In this document: positions 10,401-20,524 of the stretch, piece by piece
Numbering within the stretch: position 1 is the stretch's first letter
How the letters are laid out: each line of letters opens with the position of its first letter
Assembly: GCA_038373885.1 (NCBI GenBank)
Contig: JAWZYV010013294.1
Location: 56,722-120,721, forward strand
Direction of reading: 5' to 3'
Length of the DNA: 64,000 nucleotides
DNA from: Cheiracanthium punctorium
Lineage: Eukaryota; Arthropoda; Arachnida; Araneae; Cheiracanthiidae
Notes under the pieces: model-generated
What the model was told of the DNA's origin: nothing
What the model saw: only the letters and a program-made list of their open reading frames with translations
Databases searched by the model: none
Translations under genes and position numbers: made by a program

Positions 10401-11131
10401 GTAGATAGCAAAGAAAAAGTCTGCCAGTCTGCTTTATTATGAATGTATCTGGGTATGTTAGTGGTTTGGTTGACATTCTGATATAAGGGTGAGAGAATGA
10501 TCGGAAAGTGATCGCTGTATTGCAAGTCGCCAGAAACTGAGAAATTATAGAGGGGGAGGATTGAAGGGGAACAGATGGCAAGGTCGATGGCATGAAAGGA
10601 TTTAGTTGGCTGATGGAAGTAAGTATTGTCGCCGTTATTCATAATACTCAGAGTGAAATGAGTAGTAATTTGTTCTATTTGTTCACCTCTAGTATTGGTA
10701 TCTTTGCTGCCCCATAATTTGCTATGGCCATTCATGTCACCAAGGAGTATAAAGGGTGTTGGAAGTTCATGAATAAGATTATTGAGAGATGTTTGGCTGA
10801 TTGTTTCGTTTGGAGGGAGATAAATGCAGCAAATGGTAGTGAGCTGTTTTAATTTGACACGAGCGGCAACTGCTTGGAGATTGGTATTCAGATTAACTAT
10901 TATGTAGGGATAGTTATTGTTGACTAACAGGGCCACACCACCAGAGGCCCTGTTCCTGAGTTCATAGTCTTTCCGAAGCATTGTATATTTGTGGATGGTC
11001 GGATGTTTATCAGCTTTGAGATAAGTTTCTTGAAGAGCAAAGCAGGCGGGATTGAGGTCATAGAGAAGTGTTTTAAGGTCATCCATTTTATTCTGAAAGC
11101 CGTGGCAGTTCCATGAGAGCAACAATGCCAT
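7455..11131 (-). pseudogene. E3 ORF2: endonuclease, RT, RNase H; two small lesions
   Basis: ORF2 starts at ATG 11131, two bases after the ORF1 stop. Endonuclease: SWNCHGF (Asn8), ALQETY (Glu35), LLGDMNGH and SDHFPIIL. Reverse transcriptase: FFDIEKAY and LYVDDLQIS, with YVDD at about 9123-9134. RNase H: LYTDGSK near 8230, ELIAIYES, YSDSLSVL and NEKVDSLA. A Cys/His motif (CPHCHTQLSIHH) lies near the C-terminus. Two lesions interrupt about 1225 codons: a TAC to TAG change near 9909, and a one-base deletion near 9726 when compared with E7. The 741-aa frame from 9680 to 7455 is otherwise open, so RT and RNase H are intact. Confidence 0.9.
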
Positions 11132-11133
11132 AA

Positions 11134-12372
11134 TTATGTAATGTTATAGTCATTGTGCGTCTCCTTTGTAATCCCTGCAGAGATATCAGGCGGTTTTACT
11201 TCTTCCTGTTCCATTGATTCTTCATCACTGATGTCTGATTCTGATGGGGCAAGTCTTAAAATTGTGTCATCAATATGTGGCTGTGGAGGTACTTTTTTCT
11301 TGCTAAATTTGTTATATTTGAATTTGTAAGTAGCTGTTTTACTAAGCTGTGGTCTGATTTGGGTAGAGCTATTACTTGTTACCTTTTTCTTTGGTGGAGA
11401 TTTTGGAGATGTAGAGCAAGGTTTGTTTTGTTTAAGAGTACTTTGTTTACTTGTTAAGATATTGATGGTGGAAATATTTGATGGAGAGTCGGTTTGAATG
11501 GCTATTGATTTCGTAGATTTTACTATAGTTGCATAGGATAGGCCAGGTTTTGGTGTGCGAGCTTCTATTATTTTACGAGCTTCAGGGTATGAGATTCTTT
11601 GTGTAGCACGAATTGATTGGATTTCTTTTTCAAATGCCCATTTAGGGCATGACTTGGAATATGATGGATGTTCCTGTTTACAGTTGACACATTTAGCAGC
11701 TGCAGAGCAGGTGTCACTGTCGTGGTCAGAGGCACCACAACGAGCGCAGGCCGGTGACCCACGACAGGAGGTTTTAGTATGACCGAACTTTTGACACTGG
11801 AAGCAACGGATAGGATTTGGTATGTATGGTCTTACGGGACATAATAGATAGCCAGCTTTGATATGGGTACGAATAGTGGGTGACTGAAAAGTTAGGACAA
11901 TATGTTTAATGTTGATTGTTTGATTATTGCGTCGGATAGTTATTCGGCGCACAGCACATACTTTTTCGTCTCTGAGATTTTCTAATATTTCAGCTTCAGA
12001 GCAGTGCAAAAGTTCGGGTTCTGATACGACTCCTCGCGAGATATTTAGGGATGTGTGGGGTGTCACTGTAACAGGTTTTAGGCCAAAGTTTTTAATCTTC
12101 ATTACTTTGGATGCTTGTCTATTGCTTGATACTTCAACTAATAGGTCTCCAGATCGTAATTTTTTAACTTTTTTGACTTCTCCTACATTGTCTGTGATAC
12201 ATTTGTGTATTAAGAATGGTGATGTTTCATTAAAGGTACCTTCAACATAGTGGATGATGAAGAATCGAGCGTTCATATGTGAAAGTTGTGCATCAGTGTT
12301 TTCATTAGGAGTGGACAGTGGATTTAAGGTATGCGGAACATTGACGTTTGATAAAGAATTTTTCATAGCCAT
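11134..12372 (-). CDS. E3 ORF1, gag-like zinc-knuckle protein, intact
   Basis: This 412-aa ORF starts at ATG 12372 (MAMKNSL...). An in-frame open stretch continues upstream to 12447, but it is 5' UTR shared by all copies and has no ATG of its own. The N-terminal domain has FLIHKC and RSGDLLVEV. The three zinc knuckles are CFQCQKFGHTKTSC, CARCGASDHDSDTC and CVNCKQEHPSYSKSC. The tail is lysine-rich and then acidic, as in E2 (same length). The stop TAA is followed by TT and then the ORF2 ATG, an arrangement suggesting that ORF2 translation depends on termination of ORF1. Confidence 0.87.
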   Translation of the reverse strand: MAMKNSLSNVNVPHTLNPLSTPNENTDAQLSHMNARFFIIHYVEGTFNETSPFLIHKCITDNVGEVKKVKKLRSGDLLVEVSSNRQASKVMKIKNFGLKPVTVTPHTSLNISRGVVSEPELLHCSEAEILENLRDEKVCAVRRITIRRNNQTINIKHIVLTFQSPTIRTHIKAGYLLCPVRPYIPNPIRCFQCQKFGHTKTSCRGSPACARCGASDHDSDTCSAAAKCVNCKQEHPSYSKSCPKWAFEKEIQSIRATQRISYPEARKIIEARTPKPGLSYATIVKSTKSIAIQTDSPSNISTINILTSKQSTLKQNKPCSTSPKSPPKKKVTSNSSTQIRPQLSKTATYKFKYNKFSKKKVPPQPHIDDTILRLAPSESDISDEESMEQEEVKPPDISAGITKETHNDYNIT

Positions 12373-12966
12373 GTTGGGGGAATTGAGATTCGGACCCGAC
12401 CGCACCACCCACCACGGAGCCCAACGAGGGGGTGTGCAATTGCACACCAGTGCTAATCGGGTCTATACGCGCTCAGTACATCCCTTAGGCAGCGTCCACC
12501 CTTAACGACGTGCCCAGTAGATGTCCGATTGCTTGATCCCTAGCAGTTGATCGAAATCTGTACCACCAGCCGATTGATATACAGGGGAACGCTGTATACC
12601 TCCCGTTTACCCGAAGCCGAGGCCAAAGCAATGTGTTGAGGTTTCTCCCGTGTCTGTGGAAATTCCGTAATGATGATTTCCTTTACGGGAACACCCCTCA
12701 ATTACCAGGATCCCCATTTCCGGGGACACGGGTCTCCACGCACGGCCAACACGTGGGTAGTTTTCCGCCAATAGAAGCTGACAGCACAGGGCGACCGCAG
12801 CTTATAAAGGGGGGCCCTCACCTCCACAGAGGAAACTACACTGAGGGGGAAAAGGAAGGAGATAGCTAAGAGAAGAGGAGGGTAGGACATAGAAAAGCGA
12901 AAGATCGCTGGGGCCCCGGGATTGCGACACCCGTAAAAACCTAAAGTAGGTTTTTCCCCTGAGGGG
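12373..12966 (-). promoter_or_regulatory. E3 5' UTR, long form
   Basis: This is a 594-base GC-rich leader ending in the paired hairpins (12936-12966). It includes the long-form module around 12640-12700 (CCGTGTCTGTGG... TTTACGGG). It is nearly the same as the leaders of E6 and E7. Confidence 0.6.
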
Positions 12967-12980
12967 GAGCTTTCTCTTGG
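12967..12980. repeat. E3 target-site duplication, right copy
   Basis: GAGCTTTCTCTTGG matches 7195-7208. It directly follows the 5' terminus of E3. Confidence 0.85.
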
Positions 12981-13288
12981 GGATGGGGACATCAGTCGTT
13001 ATTGGTATAGCAATTTAGAAAAATTGAGATTAAAAAAGTCCATAACTGGGACATCTAAAACAATTGCTAATCCAGAAAATATTCCAGCTAGTAAGGCTTA
13101 AGTCCCTTACTTCTACGACAATGTCACATGACTCCTTCCCCAGCAGGTGGTTTCAATACAACCCCTTTTGAAAATTGTATGGATCCCTTTTTTTCAACAC
13201 CGAATCGTATGGATGCGGTAAGCCACGGCGTTAGAAATCATTTAGCAATTTTCATATTTTTAACATTATAATCTCAAATTTAAGCACG
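12981..13288. other. Unique DNA right of E3
   Basis: AT-rich sequence continuing the E3 target DNA. I see no gene or repeat in it. Confidence 0.5.
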
Positions 13289-14110
13289 ATGCGCCACCTG
13301 AAGATGGCATTTCTAATCAAAATTCTTCTGGGGATATGTTTGCCTGGTTCTGGTTGTGAAACTTATGTAAAGTTTTTTGATGTTATTGTGAAGTTCCCTA
13401 CATATGATATTATTTTTATTTGTGGTGATTTTAACTTATCTGTAACAACAGGGTGTCTTAATGTTAATTGTTTGGATCCTATATTAAATGAACTATTTAT
13501 TTTTTTTCAACTCTATAATTAAAACCAACTTAATACAGTACCTAACTGTCGCAACAAATTTTTAGATTTGATTTTGGCTTATATCAATTTTTGTAATATT
13601 TGGTTGAGCACAGTGATAGACCTTTGGTTTCTGAAGATGATTAATAACAATAGACAATTATGTTCCAACTCGGGCTGGTAAGAAAAGTAGTGGCATTGGT
13701 GGTTATGATTTTAAAAAAACTGATTTTTTTACTGTGTGGCATATATTTTCTGAGACTGACTGGAATTTTCTGAATGCTTTTAATAAGGTTGATGAAGCTG
13801 TGCATTGCTTTTATGTGTATCTATATGATGTTTTAAACCATACGATTCCTGTGAAATCTTCAAGAAAAAAATTCCCCTTTTGGTATTCCACGGAAACTAT
13901 TAAATTAATTAAATGTAAAAGTAAAGTTCGTAGGCTTTTATTAAAAAGTGGGGATCCGATCATTTCCGATGAATTTAAGTATTTTAGATCTAAATTAAAG
14001 ATCAGTATTGGTAAGGATTATGCTTCTTATTTGCAGAATACAGAAAATAAACTGATCTGACCCTAAGAAGTTCTTGTCTTATTTTAATAAGTGTAAAACT
14101 GCCAAATAAC
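13289..14110 (+). pseudogene. Decayed LINE endonuclease and linker fragment, other family
   Basis: Two open pieces lie in order on the plus strand. The first (13289-13522) has IFICGDFNLSV, the metal-binding GDFN of an APE-type endonuclease. Between them, out of frame, is a stretch reading like NKFLDLILAYINF. The second (13734-14060) resembles the linker between endonuclease and RT in jockey/CR1-like LINEs: DWNFLNAF, a VDEAV helix, FPFWYSTETI and SGDPIISDEFKYFRSKLK. The reading continues past the stop as DPKKFLSYFN. It is unlike the minus-strand family, has several breaks and is probably old. The clade is uncertain. Confidence 0.65.
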
Positions 14111-14480
14111 GCCTTATATGCTAAATTTACTAAGTACTGATTAATTGTTTTTTAAGTAATTTTTTTTATATTTCTAGTTAACATGGATATTGCGATGGTA
14201 AACGAGGACGCTGAGCGTCATTAGTACAAGATCTTCCTTAACTTATTGGCTACAATTGGTGACCCAGACGGGATTTGAAACTGCAACCTTCAAATGTGGT
14301 GACCGGTGCTGGCAGATGAAAGAGGGGAAAGAAGCAAAACAAATTTGACTTATTTGTAAAGTCTATTTATTAAACAAAAAGTAAAGAGCAAAAAAGATGC
14401 TATATGTTTGACATAATTAATAAAAATTGCAAGTTTTACTCCCTTGACCAAATTTAAAAAAAGAACCTATTTACAAAAAA
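14111..14480. other. Intergenic stretch, possible LTR-retrotransposon leader
   Basis: No gene is visible. At about 14250-14275 the string TTGGTGACCCAGACGGGATT resembles the junction after the 5' LTR of some gypsy-like elements. No LTR pair is visible around it, so this is only a weak hint. Confidence 0.25.
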
Positions 14481-15782
14481 CAGTATAACATGGCTAGTAG
14501 GATGGTTAATACGGAGTATGTCTCACGGACGATGCAATACAGGCCTGACAACGCCTAGGCATGCTGAGTATCAAATGATCAATCTCATCTTGGGGAATTT
14601 TACACCACTCATCAAGCAATGCTCTCCGAAGTTCCGGTAGACAGGTGGGAGGGGGTTGACGGGCTGCAATTCGTCGGCCAAGCATATCCCACACACGCTC
14701 TATTGGATTCATGTCCGGTGAGTATGCTGGCCAATGCATACGGGTGATATCCTCCGATTGAAGGCATTCGTCTACAATGTTTGCACGGTGAGTACGGGCG
14801 TTGTCATCCATAAACACAAATTCAGCACCCATGGCGCCCCGAAACAAACGTACATGTTGTTCCAGAATGACATCCCGATAGATGTGGCCTGTCATCGTTA
14901 CACTCTGAACATGCAGGTCAGTTCTGGAACCAAGAATAATTCCTCCCCAAACGAGCCATCCTGCACCACCGTAACGGTGTCTTTCAATGGTGTTCTCTTG
15001 GTGGTAACGGGTACCTGGCGCTCTCCAGATGAATGTCCGGCGAGAATCAGACTCCAAACTAAACCTGGACTCTTCGGAAAACATCACACAAGACCACTGT
15101 TGCGGTGTCCACAATGCATGCTCTCTACTCCAGGTTAATCGCAGGCGACAGTGAGTTGCGGTAAGTGGAACACATCTGACAGGCCTACGAGCATATACCA
15201 ATGTGCCCTAAGCGTCTGTACACGGTCTGCCTTGAAACTGTCGTACCGGTAGCTGAAGAGAGCTGACGAGAGAGGTCTGATGCTGTACTCCGTCTGTTTC
15301 TTTTGGCAGTAACTGCCAAATGGCGGTCCGCATTCGGCGTTGTAACTCGGGGGCGACCTGTGCTGTAACGTCTACTCACATTACCATCATCTTGGAATCG
15401 TTGCCAAAGCCTGGAGATGACACTCTGGGCGATTCCAAGTTCCTCGGATACTTCCAGCTGGGTACGTCCACATTCCAGTCGTCCGACAATTCTGCCACGT
15501 AAAACATCATCCAAATGCCTCCTTTGTGCCATAACTATGCGGTTTTTGCACTGAAAGGCTTTCACAGCGCTTGTGAACAATTTTACTTCTTTGCCACCAT
15601 TCCTTATATACCCCTCTCTTACACTCTCGTCATTGTGACGTACCATCCACGCCATCTGGTGGTTTCCTGTAATTTGCATATTCTTCTTCAAGATGTGTGT
15701 GATCATTCCACAGGTGAAATTTTTATTTTAGAGATCAATTTCTGCGTGATTCTGAATTATCCTTAACTTATGGACACGAGTG
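14481..15782 (-). mobile_element. Tc1/mariner-type DNA transposon, damaged
   Basis: The body is a Tc1-like transposase gene. The right terminus is recognisable: reading inward on the minus strand it starts CACTCGTGTCCATAAG at 15782, and it is followed by TA at 15783-15784, the Tc1 target dinucleotide. I could not find the matching inverted repeat on the left, so that end is truncated or decayed and 14481 is approximate. The element lies between the old plus-strand LINE fragment and E4. Confidence 0.75.
14506..15532 (-). pseudogene. Tc1-like transposase, frameshifted, catalytic Asp changed
   Basis: A cut-and-paste DDE transposase. The start is ATG 15532 (MAQRRHL...). The N-terminal paired-like helix-turn-helix DNA-binding domain includes RGRIVGRLECG and VISRLWQRFQDD, followed by GRPR (AT-hook-like) and a second HTH up to GHIG. 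A frameshift at about 15190-15200 separates this from the catalytic domain. There the first Asp of the usual FSDESRF is Glu (FSEESRF). The second Asp (FMDDNAR) and the Glu (NPIERVWD) are present. The C-terminus ends SVRHTPY. A frameshift plus a changed catalytic residue mean the enzyme is inactive. Confidence 0.88.
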
Positions 15783-15785
15783 TAT

Positions 15786-17042
15786 TTTTGAATAGGTTTG
15801 TGCCATACAAATATCAGTTAAAACAGTGTACTTCAATCGTATCCGGAAAAGAAGGTTAGATCATTGGAGAAAGGGAAACATATACGAGAAGTTTCACCCG
15901 AAATTTTGTCAAGTCCAGGATGAAGGCAGTTAAAAAAATTAAAAAAATTATTTAAAAGCATTTGTTGTTAAAACGTGATAAAGGGAGACTCGGGTATGGC
16001 AATGAGTACAGTAGTGCAGATTTACCAAAAATGGTGCAATACAAATAGTTTTAATATTTTAGTAGAGACCATATTCTTTGACGTTCATGGTGTTTATGAG
16101 CAAGTTCATTGTGACCAATACAGAGGCGGTACAAAATAACATCGTGCTTTTTGTAAGAAAGAGAAGGTTAAAGGGCGAGAGATTTATGTATAGTATGGAT
16201 TTTATTTTCAATTTCGTTTTCCTATTCTTTGAGCTACTGGGTTTTTTTTTTTTTTTTTTTTACACACAACTTACCAGGCTTTACGTCACTAAGATAGTGG
16301 ACCAGAGTAAGAAAGAGTCGCTCACTCAGCCAATGAGTCTGCCTTGTCATTGGAGCGAGTCCCAATATGGCTGGGTAACCAGCAGAAGAGAATTTTAAAA
16401 ACCCCGATTCGTGAGCTGTTTATGCATATGTGGGACTTTGGTAATGTAAATATGTGTGATAGAGCGAGATTTCAGGTTTTCTGGAACACTTAGAATCCGA
16501 GTATATGATGCAGTCCCCCCCCCTATTCTCAATATATAAAGACCTTCATAAATGGCGAGTGATACAGCAGTGAAAACAGAACAAAGAGAGGGTAGAGTAT
16601 AACTGTATGTGTGAGTACGATTTATAAAAGAAAAATGACTAATTTCCAGACTTGGAACTATCAGTGCAAGCGTGTTATTTTCGGAAAATGTACATAAATG
16701 GTGATGGAAAGGTGTTGATAAATTCATGCATCAGTGTTCTCTTTTATGAATCCTTTAAAGTGTTGCAAGTAAAAGCAAAGCGGTCACCCCCCCCTCCAAT
16801 GAGGCATTATAGACCACATTTACAATGTTCATATATTTACCACTTTTCTTTTCGGAACAGGAAACGTTTTTCAAAAATCAGTTTTCTTTCAAAATACACT
16901 TACGATTTTAATGTAGTTGCGACCAGTCATTTTTGTGCAATCTAGGTAGAGCTCCGGATCTGGATGGATCCCACCCCCCAACATCTTCTCTATTGAAATA
17001 TTGAAATCATTTGTAATGCAGACTTTCTGGCTATGATTAATT
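15786..17042 (-). pseudogene. E4: highly decayed I-like LINE, RNase H and RT remnants
   Basis: The family can still be followed by alignment with better copies. At 15905-15960 it matches the C-terminal end of ORF2. At 16080-16150 and 16290-16390 it matches the RNase H C-terminal part (the wording of WVPSHIGIPGNE is recognisable at about 16330-16390 on the minus strand). At 16400-16730 it matches the RNase H core (HTYSYTLPSLCSVF). At 16920-17040 it matches an RT segment. Parts in between are lost. A poly-T run lies at about 16243-16260. Many indels mark it as old. E5 was inserted into it at 17043. Confidence 0.7.
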
Positions 17043-17055
17043 TGTTGGTTGGTTG

Positions 17056-17290
17056 GGGTTTAATGGCACAAGGTCCAGAAAGGACATACTGCGCCAGACT
17101 ATGTGTATATATAGTAAAATATGAAGTTTTCAAGTAAAAACGTGTTGCATAAGACATGTAAAGCTAAAATCTGTGAGGTCGAAAAACGGTAAAAGCAAAC
17201 TGTAGAGAGGTAAAAAGGAGATAAAAATAAGTCAAGGACATCTGGATGGGGGCTCCCATCCAGGTACCAGTCAGAGAAAAAGTGTATACT
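17056..17290 (-). promoter_or_regulatory. E5 3' UTR with conserved hairpin
   Basis: The hairpin at 17239-17265 (TCTGGATGGG/CCCATCCAG) and the block GGCACAAGGTCCAGAAAGGA near 17065-17085 correspond to those in the other copies. The spacer between them belongs to a distinct 3' UTR type. Confidence 0.55.
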
Positions 17291-18850
17291 TTACACTGAG
17301 TAAAAAATATTGATACGCCGAAGAAATGCAAACAAATTACGGTGTGGGATTTCACCCAATATATCGTCAAGTTTGGGATGAGAACAGTTAAAAAGTATTT
17401 GGTAAAAATGGTTAAAAGCAGTGCATGAGGTTAAAAGATGACGAACAGTGAGGCTAGTATGACAGTGGGAGCACTCTGGAGCAGGCTCACCAAACAGTAG
17501 GTGTTTATGAGTCAATCTGGTATGACCAATCCGGAGGCGTGTCAATATAACATCTTGTTTGCGATAGGGTAATGTGGACCAATGAGTGATAGATGGGTGA
17601 ATATTGTGAAGTATATTCTCTGTTTGGCCGTTCCAGTCATTCGTCCAGCTGTTTTTAATTATACAGAAGACACCAGATTTTATATCATTTATGGGGATTT
17701 TACCAGGGTAAGGGACTGTAGCACCTCTGGCTTAAAGGTCAGCCTCCTCATTGCCAGGGATTCCGACGTGGTCTGGAACCCAGCAGAAGAGGACCTCTAA
17801 ACCCCGTCTCGTCAGCTGTGCATGCAACTGCAAAATTTTGACAAGATAGCCATGGGTCATTGTACAGGATTTAAGGCTTTCTAGAGCGCTTAGCGAATCC
17901 GTATATATAATGGTATGTTATTGGTTCTTTTTACTGATATAAGAAAGGCCCTCGTAGATGACAAGCAGTTCAGCTGTGATTACGGAGCAAAACTTGGGAA
18001 GAGTATAACTGCAAGTTAGGGTACGATTTGTATATGCAAAGCCAACATGATCTGCAGACCTGGAGCCGTATGTATATAAGTCTTCATAATTTTGGTAAGT
18101 GTCCCTATGATGATGGAAGAGTCGTTGGTAAATATGGGCGTCAGTATTTTCTTTCTTATATCCTTTAAAGGGCTGCAAAATAACGATGTGATGGGCATTC
18201 CAGGGTCGTATCTCATTTGGAGAATGAGAAAAAATGTATCTGAATTAAGTGGGCGTCAGCGATGTTCCTTCCTACGAGCCCTCAGTCCAAACGGATTTAT
18301 ACAGGATGGACGATTTTGGTAAAGACGATCCTGTTGGTTATCTAAAGCCGCAGCCCTCAAAATGTGTGCGGCATGAGAAATGATACGGTAATATGGATAG
18401 CCCATGGCGAATGTATGTGAGGGATGGTTCATGACAGGTGATGTACAAACTCTGTATAGGGGAGGTCCTAAAAGCTCCTGAACAAATACGTAGTGCAGAG
18501 TGATGCACCGTGTCAAGTTTTCTTAAAATAGATTTGCTGGCAGACTCATAAGCACAGCATGCATAGTCCATTTTCGAGCGAATGACAGCTCGATAAATGC
18601 GTAAAAGGGCATCACGGTCAGCTCCCCAAAAAGTATTTGTAAGGACTTTTAAGATGTTTAAATTCTTTTCACATTTGTTGCGGATGTAAGAAATATGTGT
18701 AGCAAAAGTTAGTTTCTTGTCAAAATGGATACCTAAAAATTTAGTAGAGTCTTTAACGTCAATTTTTGTGCGACCAAGATACAGGTCAGGATCCGGATGG
18801 ATCCCTCGTCTTCGACAGAAGTGTACAGAAACAGTATTTTCGGCAGATAT
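17291..18850 (-). pseudogene. E5 ORF2, RNase H and C-terminal RT part
   Basis: The C-terminus (17291-17545) has CSHCHTSLTVRHLL and ends NIFYSV, like its relatives. The RNase H core (17918-18178) has LYTYGSR, where the catalytic Asp of the usual YTDGS is Tyr, and ELLVIYEG. The RT portion (18338-18850) has HPDPDLYLGRTK, RIYRAVIRSKMDYACC and HHSALRICSGAF. Frames shift several times. The LTR retrotransposon enters at 18851 within the segment reading ISAENTVS. Confidence 0.82.
18846..18850. repeat. LTR element target-site duplication, left copy
   Basis: GATAT precedes the left LTR and is repeated at 24377-24381 after the right LTR. The five-base length is typical of Ty3/gypsy-type integration. 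Confidence 0.88.
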
Positions 18851-19159
18851 TGTGATGTCAGAGTGTCGGCTCTCAGCCCTCTCCGCCCCCCACCGACAGT
18901 GGAAGAGATAAGAAGAGAAGGCTATTGACCTCCGTCGAGGGAGGACGTGTTTTCCTTGTGGTGGCGATACCACCGAGTTAGAAGCAGCGTGGTGCTGGCT
19001 TCCAAATTTATTTTAAATGTATTCTTTATGTTATTCGTATGCAAATTTTTAATCCAGAGAAGTATCATCATTATATATGTATATATATCTTAATAAAGGA
19101 AATCTGTATTAAACCAAGAAGTACAAGGTGTATATTCGAGTAGGTGGAGGAACATCACA
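18851..19159 (+). repeat. Left (5') LTR
   Basis: 309 bp, TGTGATG...CATCACA. It should carry promoter and polyadenylation signals; AATAAAGG at about 19093-19100 is a possible poly(A) signal. It differs from the right LTR at the ninth base (C versus G), in the ATATAT region, and near the end (GAGTAGG versus GAGGAGG). Confidence 0.93.
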
Positions 19160-19313
19160 CGCTCTCTTTCGAGAACCAGAGAGCTTTAGAAAAGGTAGGA
19201 GCTCTTTGACTATTTCAGTGAATTGATATTGATGATTATAAGCAGCAGTTTTATGAAGAATTGTATTAAAATTAAGTATATTGCTATAGAATTTTGATTG
19301 AAAAAAAAATAAG
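19160..19313 (+). other. LTR element leader before gag
   Basis: This 154-base leader would contain the tRNA primer binding site. No obvious TGG-starting match to a tRNA end directly follows the LTR (the sequence begins CGCTCTC), so I cannot name the primer. Confidence 0.5.
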
Positions 19314-20524
19314 ATGTTCAATATAAAGGGACTGAGAAAAGAAGACTTGGTTGTTGTAGCTAAAGAGTTAGGTCTAACGGTCGAGAGTGACCATCGAATT
19401 ATCGATTTGAAAAAGTTAATCGAAGAAAGTCCACAGTATACGTCGGATTTCGATTTTGTAAAAGAATTTTTAATTTCCACAGTAGAGGAACGGAAAGAGC
19501 GCGAGAAAAAGGAAAGTGAACGGTTAGCATCAGAGCAGAGAGATGATAAAAGGGAGCAAGAAGAACGGGATAAATTAAAAGAGGAACATGAGGAGCATTG
19601 GAATTGGAAAAAGTCAGGTTAGAACTCGCGAAGGCACAGTTAGAGATCGCGAAAATTCAGGCGGATAATAAAAACGTAAATACGATTTCAGAGGAGCAAA
19701 ATTTAAGTGTCATTCCACTGGAGTCACTGATAAAGAGTATTAAGACTTTAACCCTGCCAGTGCCCATTCAGCCCGAAACATGGAACCTATTTTTCAAATC
19801 ATTAGAGAGAGCATTCGAAATAAAAAAGGTCGAGAATAATTTGAAGGTAGAAATTTTATTAAATTTATTAGGTGAACGAGCTGCACATTTATTAGTGTAT
19901 ATTAATGCGGAGGAGATGAAGGATTATCAAAAGGTCAAGTTGTTAATATTACAAGAGTTTCATCCGACCCCAGAGGCTTGTTTAGAGAAGTTTTTATCCG
20001 CAAAGAGAAACAAAAATGAAAACCACATGCAGTTTGCTAGTAGGTTGAGGGCAAATTGGGACTTCTATTGCGAACTGAGGAAGGTAACCGATCTAGAAAC
20101 TTTAAAAGATTTGATAGTTAGTGATAGATTATTAGATTCAATAGACCCTGACACGAGAAGTTACATTCTTCTCAAACAGAAGGATGACTGGTTAAAACCC
20201 AAACAAATAGGAGAATTGTGCGACAGCTATTTTACATCTAAGGGGAAAAGTTTTTCGGAAATTTATAGGTCAACTAGATATGGTAATACCAATAACCCAG
20301 GTGTAGACCCTCATTCAAATTTAAAATATGTCCCACCCCCTATGAGGAATAGTTACAATAATAAAAATAACAATCCAGCTAAAACGTGTAAATTATGCAA
20401 ACAAACATCCAACCATTTGCGATTTTGCCCAAATAATAAAGTTAAACAAAATGTGCCTGAAGTTTCGCTAACCGCAATAAGTCAGAAAGGAAAAAGTAAG
20501 GAAGACGATAAATTGCCAGAGTGA
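19314..20524 (+). pseudogene. LTR element gag, split by a frameshift
   Basis: The start is ATG 19314 (MFNIKGLRKEDL...). The N-terminal part ends in a charged coiled-coil rich in Glu and Lys (19470-19700). At 19598-19622 the frame changes, and the long second part (to 20524) continues the coiled-coil (LEKVRLELAKAQLEIAKIQ). It then has a capsid-like region (PETWNLFFKSLERAFE, LLGERAAHLL, FASRLRANWDFYCEL). Near the end is one zinc knuckle, CKLCKQTSNHLRFC (CX2CX5HX3C, slightly off the standard CX2CX4HX4C). The shift could be programmed, but no slippery heptamer is obvious, so I take it as damage. The stop at 20522-20524 overlaps the start of the pol frame. Confidence 0.82.

Larger units (their letters stand above)
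7205..12966 (-). mobile_element. E3: full-length I-like LINE (about 5.76 kb)
   Basis: E3 is the best preserved copy in the window. It has, in element sense: 5' hairpins, 5' UTR, ORF1, ORF2, 3' UTR and a (CCAA)n tail seen as TTGG repeats at 7205-7235. It is flanked by a GAGCTTTCTC(TTGG) duplication and sits in non-element DNA. ORF1 is intact. Compared with the sister copy E7, ORF2 carries only a nonsense change near 9909 and a one-base loss near 9726 in the region both share. This suggests a recent insertion. Confidence 0.93.

Noticed and set aside
10044..10442. Plus-strand open frame of 132 codons, repeated at 28824-29222
   Set aside because: It lies antisense to the ORF2 linker and endonuclease and mirrors their codons, with no motif of its own.
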